A DNA stretch of 64,000 nt from Antedon mediterranea (lineage: Eukaryota > Echinodermata > Crinoidea > Comatulida > Antedonidae): NCBI RefSeq assembly GCF_964355755.1, contig NC_092673.1:7507001-7571000 (forward strand), read 5' to 3'. Each line of letters opens with the position of its first letter. Positions within the stretch are counted from its first letter, which is position 1. The notes under the pieces are model-generated. The model worked only from the letters and a program-made list of their open reading frames with translations. It searched no databases and was not told the origin of the DNA. Position numbers and translations under genes: made by a program. Below are positions 33,201-46,200 of the stretch, piece after piece.

Positions 33201-36200
33201 CTTTCTACTGTAGATCAGATGAAGATAAAGGTGATCGTGATGTTGCTAACATGAGCAGTACATTTGCAGCTGAAACAAACAAAGGAGATGAACATGCTGA
33301 CATGTAAATTATACCTTCTTTAGAATATTTTAAAATGTAAAAATATAAGTAAAAAATGTCAATATTCTATATTATTTTCATTCTGTAAAACTATTTGTAA
33401 TATGAAATCAAATATGACAGAAACCTGTGTATACTCACAGGCCAGTAGCCCTACTTCTTCTCGTTTCTGTATGTAAATTATATCTTCTTTACTCTACTAT
33501 TTTATAAATGTAAAAATATAACTTAGCATATGCACATGCTCGCAGTTCCTTTAAGCGCTGTCTACACTATCAAACACACTATGTGACAACAAAATGTGAT
33601 GTGCCCATAATGGACGTGATGATGTCATACAGTATCACTACCACATTTAAACATATCAACTACCTTATTTGGACACATCATACTTTTTTGTCAAACTAGA
33701 TAGTGTAGACAGAGCTTTAGTAACAGTGGGAATACCTGGATTTAGCAGTGTCATTTACAGTATTTGATAAATATTTTCAGTTAAACTACACACAGTCGCA
33801 TTTCACAAAAGTTGTTTTACTGAACAATATTAATGCATGAGGAGATCACCAAAAATAATATTTTGATCTATTTGACTTATTTTTTATCTAAAGGATGAAA
33901 TACATTGATGAACAGATGGCAATAAGAAAGGGACTTGATGAAGACAAAGAAGATGATAATGTAAAGTGAGTGATAATTGATATAGTAGTAATGGCACTGT
34001 AACTGGTTGCTTACCAATTCCATGGTACAGGGTTCAAATCCTACCAAAGAACCTATCCTAAAACAATGAAACTAAGTTTAGAAAGTATGAGGTTATCGCC
34101 TTTATAACGAATAAGAGATATGGCAGAAATTTACATCAAAACTTTACCCACACATAAGAGTGTGCCTCAGCCCCATCCACTATGGTTGGAGCTGAGGTAA
34201 GAAAAACATGTTAGGAATATGGACCTGTAGATAATAGTTCTTTCCTATTTCTGTTCATTCTAATTCTCTGGAAATTGTGTTTTTTTGTTTGAATGATCAA
34301 AATTCCGCGGATCCACCAACATCCCAGGTTTTCCCCTCTAATGTACATGACACAATTGTCAAAAAACAAGTCGCACACATTTTCAGCAACATTTAACCTT
34401 ATTAAAAGACGATTATCATGCTAAATTATTGTTTTCAATTTCTTAAGCCACCCTGTAGCCCTTAAAAAATGTTCCCATAGTTTGTGGAACGTCGTCCTAC
34501 ACTTTAACCTGTTATGGCTAGAAAGTGGAAAGTTAATAGTAGTAACACAAATTGTTGAATTTATAACTTTTAGGTTTAAAAGTGCCGAAGACAAATTATA
34601 TGAGTTGCCTGAGCATTTGCAAGTGGCTCAGAAGAAAAGAACAGAGGAAATGTTGTCAAATCAGATGCTGTCAGGCATACCAGAAGTGGACTTAGGAGTT
34701 GAGTAAGTATACTATTCAAATAATGTTGTTTATTTATTGTTTTTAATGATAAATGTATAAACTGTGTGACCAGTTAATGGGTAACATTTTTGACCCCTTC
34801 AAACCACCTCTCTATTTATTGCTAGGTCCCATTTTCATTTAAAGAACCCCTCCTCAATTAACTGCATCAATGTGTTCACATCTACTCTGTTTATTTCACA
34901 TTTATATCACATAAATGTTGTAAAAATCCTTTTCATTTCCCCTGTAAATCTTGCATTTGATTGGGTGAAAATGTAACATAACACAATTTGTTTACATTTT
35001 CACAAGTCTGAAATAATTTTTCTACATTTAGTAATAAATGTAGAGCATGCCTAAATCAGGGCCATATTTTAAGCATCTTTGCCTCGTCTGTTTTTACCCT
35101 CTCGTTAAGGCCTTGCTAAATATTATATACCTTGTATATACATTAATTTTTTCCAGTGCAAAAATTAAGAACATTGAATTGACTGAAGAAGCGAAGCAGA
35201 AACATTTAAAGGAACAAATGACAAAGAAGAAAAATAATACATCATTCGTGCCAGCAAATATGGCAGTAAACTATGTGCAACATGCTAGGTGTAAGTTCAG
35301 TTCAATATTCTTCAAATTTAATTGAAAACAATAAGAAACAAGGAAGGGAAACAGGAAAAAAAAAGCTTAGCTCCTTTTTCCATTTTTACTCAATTTGCAT
35401 TATTTAATAAAGCAGTTTTAAATAAATTCACCATAGTGTCATCAACATAATCACCAAAGTATTTTTTTTTATTAAATATCTCAGTAAATAGAAATTAATT
35501 TTCAATTCAAAGACTTTTTATGTATAATTTCCTCCTATAAAATGGTGTTTTTTTAATCACCTTTTTTACAGGGTCAAAGACAATTGTCTTTTCCAGTGGG
35601 TCACACTATTTTAGTACTTTTTTTTTACATTTTTGGTTTTTAAATTTTAAAAAATTGCATGAAATCCTATAGCTAACATTATCTGTTCTGCGAACACAAT
35701 CTATCCTTCACAACAACAAGATTAGAACAATGGCAAGAATCTACTTAGATGTTATATAAAACAAATAATGATCAGAACAATGATGGCAATGACAAGATGT
35801 TATATAAAATAAATAATGAATGTTTTTATATTTGTGCAATGCTTAAAAATAATTTCATGAGGTGAAATATGAAATTCTATTTTTACTCAGGCTTCATCTA
35901 ATGAAAATAGAATATCATATTTTACCTCATGAAATTATTTGTACCATCGTACTGATAAACATTCATTATTTGTATAGTATTACCTGTAACTATGCTGGCA
36001 GAGTAAGAGAAAAAATGTTATTTTGTCCTTCTAATTCCATGTCTGTGATAATAATTTAACTTGTGTTATAAATAACATTGGCTGATTTTTGTTTTAGTTA
36101 TGTATGATGATTCTGGTGGATCAAGAAAACATCACAAGCAGCAAAGTAAAGAGGAACTGGTGAAACTGAAACCAGTAGTAGTTGGAGATGCCGAAGATCA

Positions 36201-36787
36201 AAAGTTTACAGGTCAGTACAGTATACATTTTGGGTTTTAAAACCTGTGACAAAATGCCGTAAGAAAATAAGCAACCGAAAATAAATTACAGACATTCCTG
36301 TCATTTCCTATCCCAAGCTTAGACCTTCCGCTTCATCAACTTTACCCTTTCCCGCTCTCTGCTGCTGGTTGCATTGAGGAATAAAAAAACATTTTAAAAG
36401 AGGCAAACGAATGATTCAAAATTCCTCGCGGACCACCGGAAATTGTTGTAAACAAGTCATATTTTATGACAACACACATAAAATATGTACACAACCAGGT
36501 ATAGTTGATCATTCATAGGCAAGGGAAAACACTATTGTTGGAAGGGTATTTTCTTACATTGTGTTGGTTGCGTTGTTCTCTAGTGGGACCCAGGCCTCTG
36601 TTTTTAAGACATTTTTGGAGACAGTCTTCCTGAGAGTCCAGATAACCAACTATCTTTTTGTAAGTCATTAATAATATTTCTGTTCTTTTCAGAACCTGAC
36701 AAAAAACCACAGAAACGTTCATTGTCTGAAAAGGCCACAGACGATTACCACTTTGAAAGATTTAAAAAACATGTAAGACGTTACTGA
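27494..36787 (+). CDS. C9orf78: TLS1 / C9orf78 orthologue (spliceosome-associated, telomere length and silencing family)
   Basis: Ten exons: 27494-27582, 28397-28456, 32216-32270, 32855-32925, 33214-33303, 33894-33965, 34574-34702, 35157-35290, 36098-36211 and 36693-36787, giving 302 residues (human 289). In the family, the protein binds spliceosomal helicase BRR2 and affects splice-site choice; the fission yeast homologue supports telomere silencing by the same route. Recognisable blocks match human C9orf78: basic KRRKQFRRR start with an acidic SSDDETE run, RERPNGV, DDPFKLKTGG, STFAAETNKGDE, YELPEHLQ, EEMLSNQMLSGIPEVDLG, TSFVPANMAVNYVQH, and ATDDYHFERFKKHVRRY at the end. All introns are GT-AG. 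The protein is highly charged and lacks a folded enzymatic domain, as usual for the family. Intron 2 carries an antisense LINE. Confidence 0.95.
28560..28800 (-). mobile_element. 3' tail of an L2/CR1-like LINE or SINE
   Basis: On the minus strand the segment ends AATAAATATTATCTGAATC followed by (TCTGAA)n, the kind of short tandem 3' tail typical of CR1/L2-type non-LTR elements. The upstream part (ccctacgagacaagtttttaac) looks like untranslated tail. It lies in TLS1 intron 2. Confidence 0.45.
29215..29310 (-). repeat. Possible tRNA-derived SINE
   Basis: The minus strand shows an A-box-like TGGCTCGGTGG and a B-box-like GATCGAGTCTCACC about 45 bp apart, in promoter order. Lies in TLS1 intron 2. 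Confidence 0.4.
29735..30180 (+). mobile_element. Dispersed GACC-rich inverted element, copy 2 (partial)
   Basis: Shares tacacgtgcgtagcc, cacttttgacgtgctcgtata and the CGCGCGTACGCATGCGTTA / cacatcgattcctggccata block with copies at 42853 and 56253. Both terminal GACC tracts are missing; an (AAAT)n microsatellite at 30190-30235 follows directly. Confidence 0.75.
30480..31945 (-). mobile_element. 5'-truncated non-LTR retrotransposon with open reverse transcriptase frame
   Basis: A 483-codon minus-strand frame (31939-30488) carries reverse transcriptase motifs in order: KGSGSDGI, VPIFKKGE, NYRPISLLSVFSKIIEKL, QYGFRKNHST, LFIDLSKAFDVINH, GVPQGSVLGP, SFADDTTLF, and the downstream LGVYI / LYNTLVLPYFQYCNIIW region. 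FADD is the catalytic box. The type resembles CR1/L2/Jockey-group elements. The frame begins inside the first reverse transcriptase motif; no endonuclease domain or ORF1 lies upstream, so it is a dead-on-arrival 5' truncation. It has no internal stop, so insertion is probably fairly recent. Antisense to TLS1, in its intron 2. Confidence 0.9.
33551..33719. mobile_element. Palindromic 'tgtctacactatc' MITE, copy 2
   Basis: Ends TGTCTACACTATCAAAC and gatagtgtagaca with the same core (gtgatgtgcccat, gatgatgtcata) as 19417-19567. Lies in TLS1 intron 5. Confidence 0.8.
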
Positions 36788-39700
36788 AGTTTATGTTTGT
36801 CAACAAATCTTGCATAAAACCGCACTTTCGGAACTTTAAGACAGCCACTACTTATAGTTCCTCAGATTATTGAATTAACTTAAGTAGATTCTTGACTTTT
36901 CATTAGATGATTGTTGATCACATAATATATAATAACTACTCCATTGAACTCTTACATCATCAAGAGTGGTATTTCATAACAAGCCAGTTAAATTTCATAC
37001 ATTCCTGTTGAATTTGGTTATAGGATGCACATTCATTATTGTTATATGTTGAGTAACCATGTGCAACACAATGCTGTTGACTGATCCTGTTCGAAAATGA
37101 ACCTGTAGTGTGAGCCATCTAGAATTGTTCTGCTCCATATTCAAAATAGGAGTGATATCCTTTCAAATGATTTAGGCCTTTAAAATATGTGTACTAAAAA
37201 AAGAATGTCTTATATATCCAATGGAACAAATAATTTCATTTTGTGAAAGCTGAAATGTTCCATTTTCATAGAATATAACCTTTCACTTTATGAAATTATT
37301 TGTACTATTGCACTAATAAACATTATTTGTATATTAGTGCTGGGTAAAATAAGTTAGGAATACTATATACTGTACCAGTGAATAGCAAGCTAAGATGTCT
37401 AGAAATTGTAATGTCGCATTCGAAAATCAACCTGTAGTGTGCATTGTCTAGAATTGTTCTGCTCCATGTCCAAAATAGGAGTGCTATCCCTTTGAATGGT
37501 TTAGGCCTTGGGATTTTAGATGTCTAGAAATTCTAATGTCTTATTATAAAACCTAAGCTAACTATAGAGAGAGCATAATAAAACAAAGATTTCAGATTTT
37601 CTGAAAAGAATCTACATATTGCAATGCATAAAGTAATCTGCTCCTTCAGGTTATGATTGTCTTACGCCATATGTCAAGTTTGAAGAAAATGCAGAGTGTA
37701 AAGAACATTGAATTATTCCACTTTCTTTAAAATCAATATATGTGTATAAATTGGTTTGTTCTTTTTCATTTATTTATTTAATAAGAACAGGTCAGGAAAG
37801 ACAAAAGTGACCTTAATGCCTCTATGACACAATACCTTTACACAATATAAAAATATATAAATTTGGTAAATTATGAAAAACACTATTTTACACTTTATTT
37901 AAAATCCAATTACAGTGTATACAAATTTAAGATTTCAGGAAAAAATATAAAAAAACTATTAATAATAGGCAGGAAAGACAACCTATTGTGCACTAACTCC
38001 ATATAACGGTGAACAAACTGTAAAATAAGACATTAAATATGAAAAATCAAACACTAATACTGAACCTGAAAAGAGATTTTTTAAATGTTTTTTTAATTTA
38101 GAATTAGGAAAGAATGTCATTGGGTTATTTTCTGGTGTATTAATGATGCCTTGTTTAATATGCACAAAATACATGCTGATATTTCTAATGTGTCATCATT
38201 TTTAAGTGTAAAATAAAAGTAATATTCGTTCTAATATAGGACTTATTGCTCATAGTGCCATAATAAGCAATTATATCCGAAAATAAAAAGTGGGGAAATT
38301 ATGAACTTTTCAAAAATCATTTATTTTATTGCATAATGCGCATGTTAATTGATATTTTTATAATTTTCTACATTTATTTTTTGATATGCGCATAATTACA
38401 TAATGTGTTCGTACCTCAATACATTTTGAAAAGTAGATATTTTGGTCATTTTTCGAAAAATGGCCAAACTTTTACTCTTATTTTTTGGCATACACACATA
38501 CAATTTAAAAACTCTCTTCATTCAACTATTACTGAACTTTAAATCGTGCATTTCTGTGTGTAATTACAATTATTTCTTATAATTGTTGATTGCTCAATTT
38601 GTTTATGTCATTTTGTAGTTTTCATATTTATGATCTTTTGATCTGTATTTTTTATATTTTAAAGTTTATGTGTGTCTTCAATTTTTATGTGATTTATGTA
38701 TGTGGTTTGGAGTATTGGAGAGCCACTTTGATAGTGCTTGCACTGTTGGCAATCAACAGGGTACTCCATCCACACTTCGTTTGTTAATGTTGTTGTCTGT
38801 ATACCTGGAAATTGAATAAATAAATAAATAAATAAATAAAATATCACATTACATGTTCTGCGCATGTTTCCAAACTAATATTATGAAAAGAATCACACAA
38901 TATATTCCGCGTGTTAACTCAAAACATGTTTGATAAGTAGATATTTTGAGTATTTTTTTTCGAAAAATCTCTATACTATAATACTTAATAGTACAGATAT
39001 ATTTTCCAGAAATTTCCAAATTTCTTTGCATGCGCAGAATCACATATTATGTTCTGAGCATGTTCTTTTCATATTTTACAAAGAAATCAATGTACCCACA
39101 GTGTATGTTCGTATATATTAATATTTTTGAAAATCAGGCTCGTCGCACACTGAATCATTTTAAATTTCCGTACGGATTTACTCAAGGCTACGGTATTGCA
39201 ATTATTAAATTATTAAATGGCGGTATTTGGGTTTAAGTTATTGTAATCCGCCCTTGGGCCTTAATTACGGTTATCGTAACTAAAACATTATCATTTGTCC
39301 TAATTAAGTCATCAATTACCGTTAAAAGGTACTACTAGTTCGCTTAAGAACCATAAGTGCCAATTGATCTGGAATTCCTTATACTCTAATACTACGTTGA
39401 CTGCCACGTTTTTTCATTAAAGACGCTGATATCAAGTTGATTCTCTCTATAATAAATTATCAACGTATGGAACGTGTCATAATAATCACTCAGACGGATT
39501 AGTTCGCTTAGAAGTATAATTATATTTCAATAAATGCTGTTGTTTTTACTTCAGATTTCTATTTTCGAGCTTGATTCCTCCACGATGCATTATTCATCAT
39601 ATAAAATACATGAGTTACCTTGCCATTTGATTGGTTAATTCCATATCACCTGTCCACATCATTGAATAGAACAGTCAATCTTAAAATATTCTCCCATTCA

Positions 39701-40281
39701 ACTCATAAATATTCATTATATTTTAGTTGTTCGTTATCGTCAAAAACAAATATATAGCTGTTTTCGTTCGCGATTTTTTGAAACACCGGTTTATGGGCAT
39801 TTCGTATTAATATTTTTAAGTTCTAGTTCGAAAAAAATGTTAAGCGACAGGAGGTAAAATTACGCAAGTACTGTATTGAAAGCTGGTAATAAAGGCGGGA
39901 AAGTCTATCAAATCGTAGACGGGTTACACAGTTTAAAGTAAAGCGGTTGTCTTGTAATATAGTAGGTGAACCACATTGACTATTCAATTCATTGCTCAAT
40001 TGATATCGATTTTTGCAGTATCAAAGCGGCGCTAGTTTAGCGGCTGTTTTCAATTTATCCTTTAATTATCTATTATTATTACCAGGGAATATTGGTTCGA
40101 ATTTTGATTCGCTATTTTTACACAGTTCAAACTGTGAGGAAAATACAATTCGGTAATAAAAAATATTACTACTTGCTGATTACCTCAGTGTAGCTAAGGA
40201 ACTAATCGTAGTACAGACTTTTAATCGGTGTCTAGAAATTCAACTCTCGTGGGATATTTACTTGTTTTGACGTTAAAAATA
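36788..40281. other. Intergenic DNA, TLS1 to GABA-B-like gene
   Basis: Holds a pair of about 100-bp direct repeats (37080-37180 and 37400-37510, both with acctgtagtgtg and tctagaattgttctgctcca), separated by a palindromic aaataatttcat...atgaaattatttgta segment (37215-37330) that resembles 35840-35960 in TLS1 intron 8. A LINE-like tail lies at 38690-38843. The pieces at about 38400-38480 and 38920-38980 (agtagatattttg...tttttcgaaaaat) are diverged direct repeats. No gene recognised. Confidence 0.5.
38690..38843 (+). mobile_element. 3' tail of a non-LTR retrotransposon
   Basis: The sequence ends tgtatacctggaaattgaataaa followed by (TAAA)n, a common arrangement at the 3' ends of invertebrate LINEs. 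No coding part remains. Confidence 0.4.
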
Positions 40282-43200
40282 ATGTACAACTTAAAACTTG
40301 GAACTAGTATCATTTTTAGTTTACTTGTTTTTAATGCATGTTTACCGCAAGTGGTAGGAGAGAATGGAATATCATTAGCAACAAAGATTCCTATTTATAT
40401 CGGAGGGTTTATGCCGTTTTCGGATGATACGTATGATCATTTAGTGCACACCGTTCTTACAGCCATAGACCATGTCAATTCATTTGAAGAAATACTACAT
40501 GACTATGAACTTCGTATGATTTGGAACTGGACTATGGTAAGATTTTAATTAATTCATTTTTCATGGCGTCTCTAGTTGATTCTTAGATGACGAAGTTTCC
40601 TATTGCGTTGTCTACACTATCAAAGTAGTTTGACCAGAGCTTTAGATAAAAACAACTTGTTTGATAAATAAAGCCTAACTAAACACTTTTAACTATCTTA
40701 GCAAAATTATTTTTTTGGTCTAAATTAATGTTATGGTCCTTTGGATCGTCTACAAATATAAGTTTCACTAGTAATATAATTTATGTTGTGTTTTGCTTAA
40801 TTTTTTTCATATCTAAAGCTCCGTTTACACTATCAAACTAATTTGGCAAAAAGGGTGTGATGTGCCCAAATATGGTAGTGATATGAACAAATATGGTAGT
40901 GATATGACATCATCATATCCATATATGGGCATATCACATTTTTTTGTCACATAGAGTTTAATAGTGTCAGTAGACAAGGCTTAATATTTGACGGATACCT
41001 TGCCTTTGTACAATAATACAGTAATTGTTATTGTTATTAATCTCAAAACTGAATGAATGTTATTCCGTTTGTCCCATTGTTGTATTGGCATTGTAAGTAG
41101 ATTATTAATAAACTCCTATAAAACTGTACGTTTTCATGTCATTGTTACAACAACAAACCAATCCCATTCGGTTACGATGTCAATTTGTTTGTCGCAGTTG
41201 ATGCGGTAAATGACGATCAGAATAATGGTAATAGCTGACAGTGAAAATGTGAAATGTTCTGTAAAGAAAATTATAATAATTTTAGAAATAAGTTCTTATA
41301 ATATAATAATTTATTGGAAACTTCACTTTTACAACAGTGGCACACTTTGATGATAAAGGTGCGTCCAAATAATAGCATACAAGGATAAATAAAAGTATTA
41401 ACTTAAAAATAAATCAAAATGAATGAGTGAAATACAAAACATAACTCTTACAAAAACAAAAAAATAATAAATCAAAATAAATAAATAAATAAAACAAACT
41501 TAAGAACAATCAAAATAAATCAAAATGCTTAGATACACACAAAATAAATAATAAAATTAATTTCATGGTATGAACCAAAATAAAGAGTATAATGGTGTGT
41601 GTAAAAACTCAACACATTAAAAAAAGACAGCATATCAACAGTACTTACATATACAGTACCATACTAAAGTTATAATTGCATTGGACTTCGTAAATCTAAT
41701 CAGAGAAATAGAAAGTTTTGATCCAGAAATAATTGGTGGGTGAAAATCTAAATTTTTATCGGCCACTGCACTAGTTAACTTACTCCTGAAAAACTAACCA
41801 AGCTAATTTTAACCTAGCTAAATGTTAATAGCGCTGTTTTGTTATTTTTCGTACATAAGTTCCGCAATTCAGAGTTTTCAGTTCTATTTGGTAGCTCGGT
41901 AAAAACAACTTCAACCAGCTCATTCGACTAATAGTTATCGCGGACAAAGTTACAGTATTGCATATCAATGAAGCCAATGGTGCTACAGATCTATACTTAT
42001 ATGCCTACTTTGTATAGGTAATTACGGTATTGAAATGTTATGTTTGTGCACGCAAACACGTATACTTGCTCCAAGTCTATTTATTAGTCGCGTGCGTGCA
42101 ACGCGACTCTTCAGCTCATTTTATGTCGGTCAAACTTGAGCACGCCCTTGAAGCCATGTATATGGCCTTGTTGTCTTTTTATGTTAGTCCACCAGTCGAA
42201 ATTTCGATTTTTGTCTGTATCCAAGTATAGTATATATACATATGAAACGCCATATGTGCAAAATATATCTTGTTACTAATATCAAGACAAAATAACTCCG
42301 TCTGGAACCCAGACTAGAAAACACGCAGCTAGCTCTACTCTTCACTCACAATCTGTAAACTATAGTATAGTATTAGTAATAATAAAACAGTCTTATCATT
42401 CAATTTCAGGCGGATCCAGGAAACTCTTTGCTGACATTTTACCAGTTGATAAACAGCCCAGAAACAATGCTGATGGCCTGGGGACCGACGTACTCAATCG
42501 TTGGAGAGATGCTTAACGTGGTTGTCTCAGAATATAACATAGTTCAAGTATGTAAATACCAATACTATTACGCTTCCCTTTCTGTTTCATTCGCATAAAG
42601 ATCTTTGGGGGTTTTTCTTCGTCCTTTTTTTCAGTTCGATATCATTTTTTTCATCATTTGATTATCACAATGTACTTGTATGGCAGTTAACGTTATAGCT
42701 TATAACTTCTGTGCATGCGAGCTTTTTGTATTGGTAAATCCTCGTAGGTAGGTTGTAATCTTTTTTTTTAAATTATGATGATAGTGTATTCATAATTTGT
42801 CCAGCTAGCATCATAGCCCTAACCGTATCATTATAACCGTATACTCCTGTAGAACAAGGCCAACAGCCATTAAGTCGCGTGCTACAATGCATAGTGATAC
42901 CGGACCGACAGACAGACCGACAGACCGACAGACAAACCGACCGACTGACATAGTGAACTATACTGACCGAAATTACTGAACATGTTTAAAAATGTTGAAA
43001 TGTTTAAAAACATTTATATTTTTTTAATTTACACGTGCGTAGCCTGTCACTTTTGACGTGCTCGTATAACGTAATTTCGAGTTGAAAAGTAAGTCAAGAA
43101 AACAGAAATCGGGCAAAAAGAGTGCGCAATAACATTTAACGCGCAGTGCGCGCGCAAAAATATGCGCACTCATGGCAATTTTGTAAACGCTTAAAATTGC

Positions 43201-46200
43201 CTGAAACGTACTCTTATTTCATAGAAAATAAATTTTGAAAATTTTAAGCGCGCGTACGCATGCGTTACATGCGCTACGCACGTAATTGTATTGCCATATG
43301 ATGATTTATGCCCTGAAATTTATGAGTACCAAATTTTATTTTATTGTGATTCATGATTGTGAAGATATGATTACAAACGTGATTTCGTTAAATCGTGCGT
43401 AGACCGCGTAATTTTTTATTGCGCACCGTGAAAACGTAACCACATCGATTCCTGGCCATAAGGAATATACTGTGAAAAATTGATCTAGCTAGATTAAACT
43501 GATATCAAGATAAGGTCAGAAAGCGATAAAACGCATAGTGATACCGGACCGACAGACCGACAGACCGACCGACCAACATAGTGAACTATAGAGTCGCTTC
43601 CACGCGACTAAAAATGATGTCATATATAGAGCTTATAAACAGAAGAGAATCGTGTACCCGCGTACAGATGCCAAATACGAAAGGAACACTTCAAGTTTTA
43701 GAAAGAGATCGAAAATGTACACAAAAAAAGTATTAAAACACAGAATAAATAATATTTAAAACTGTCGAGCCTTTAAACCTGTCTTTGGGATGATTATAAT
43801 AATACAGAATTCCTTTATTTCAGGTTGGAATTGCTCAGTTTCAAACAGATGATCTTTTCTTGCTAGATTATCCATACACTATCCAAATATATCCGAATGC
43901 CAACATATTTAATCCTGCCAGGATTTCACTTTTTAAAGAATTGGGTTGGAAGAGGGCCGCCATAATCTACGAAGATGTTGATTTATTTCGAGGCGTAGGT
44001 TCAATATAATTTACATTTGATCGGCTTGTTTTGGCATCACGTGATATGTATTTAATACACCTATACATGTTTCCATTCCATCCATAAAAATACAATATAA
44101 AAAAACGTGGACAAAGGACAAGAAAAACATCACACACAAAAACAGGCAGAGAGACGGGATTTCCTAAAAACCGAATTAATCACTATCTAGTAGGTCTCCT
44201 ATTGCACTGATTGGATAAAAAAAACATTTAGAATATAATTTGTATAAACATGTATCAAAATACTGTATCAAAATAAATTTAAATATATTGCAATATCATT
44301 AACAATTATCAATAAATAGCACAATTAAATTTTAAGCTCGTTTATAAAAGTCTTAACTGTATTTAAAATTAATGAACCTATTACTTCTTCCGGTATTCCC
44401 TCCTATGCACGGGAAAATATGTAAAAATTGAGTACTTTAAAGAATTTGTCGGGGCAAAAAGGTGTACGAATATGAGATGATCACCGTGACGCGGGTTGAT
44501 TGGAATATGGTTTAAATTTGGATTGGAACAAAGCTTTCAATCGTAATGCATGCTCGTCACCCTACACATAATAACATACCGTATTACATTTTAAATTTAG
44601 GAGATGGAACAATTTGCAGTAATGATGGTTGAAGAAGGATTTGAAGTGATCAGTATAGAAACGTTTTCTGACGAGCAACCAGCAGATAGGATAAGAAACC
44701 TGAAGGTTTGAAGCCACTAATTACATAACATCTTAATATTGTATGAAGTGAATAATTGTTGACAAGATTAGAGATTACGTAGGACAAACAGTATTTAATC
44801 ACCATCACTACCGTCTAAATCTTAAGAAGATCAGGTTTTTCGTGAAATAATATAATTCGTATGCATATTATTTTATTATTAGCTAATTCAAGACGAAATA
44901 TTGCAAAGATCTTTATCAGATAAGAAAAAGAATAGGCCAGTCACAGAAGGCTAATAGCAAGGCAGATATACGTCACTCCCTCCTTTTAACAGCTAAAAAG
45001 AAAATCATGAACTACTTTTTTTATATTGACAAATTCAACCGAACTAATAGTCAATAACCACAAATAAACACAGTGGTAGGTAAATAAACACAGATTTCGA
45101 TATTTACGTATATTCTTCCCAACGTGGTTAAGTCATCAGAGTACCGATATTTAAAACTTACGTTTTATATTTTATAAACATCGTTTTAATATGTTAGTTC
45201 CAATGTCACATAATAGTTATTACCTTTGACAACAATTGGATCAGAAAAACCGGACCAGAAGTTTTTTTAACTTATTATTTATATATATCATTCATTTGGT
45301 ATGCCGGCTCGCAACGCGGCAATAAGCGAGTACTACAAAGTTTTCCTGTTTAATAATTTAATTTAATTTATTTAATTCATATAATCCGACTTCGCAGCGA
45401 TAAAAATTACAATTATGGTGCCCACTGTGCATAGACTAGAGATGGGGATCAACCTCGCCATAATATAAAGGCTACCGTTCTCAGGAATTACCTTGGAGTA
45501 AATATCGCTAAACATATTTGTAAACTGACTTGATACTACTTGGTAATTGATCCTTCATTAAGATCTCATCAAACAAATTGTTCTTTTCACAATTAAATAG
45601 TGGTGTTTTGGTGGGAAACAACATGCTGAAAGTACAGTAGCAGAGTTGCTCATAGTATGCCAAGGCCTTGTTTATCGGATTGTCCTTGTTATTTTTTGCT
45701 TTTAGTTTAATTAATCGAACATTTTTTTCTCAATGCCAATTTTACACTCGGAATAAATTAAAAAGACATTATTATTATTTCATCCTGTCTTGTTAATTTT
45801 AAATTAAAATTTAAAATGTTAAATTACAACAAATTGTATGTTAAAATGATGAATACGAGGGTATGTGGCACATGTGTTGACTATATTATTACTGATCGAA
45901 TCCAACGGTCGTCGCATTAATTGTATCCTTAGGCAAGACACTTTAGTTTTGTAGAAGTGGAAATAAGAGCACATAATTGCTGATATTTCAACGAATATTC
46001 TACACAATGGTTTCGTAGTTTAGCTACATAATCTGGTAGCAAACATCTAACATTAACAATAAAATACTGACGGAATCGATTTTTCTTCGAACTATCTAAT
46101 AAACATGAGCATATGTTACTTGGAAAAAAGTAGGCCTACCCATCATTTTCTCACAAAGAACACGTGTGTTATTTTCGTGTGACACGCTAGGACTAGGTGG

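Noticed and set aside
33985-34075. tRNA-derived SINE in TLS1 intron 6
   Set aside because: A B-box-like GGGTTCAAATCC is present, but the upstream A box is poor and no other SINE feature is visible.
40228-40281. GTG-initiated N-terminal extension of the GABA-B-like protein
   Set aside because: The in-frame ATG at 40282 directly precedes a signal peptide; a GTG start has no support in an animal nuclear gene.
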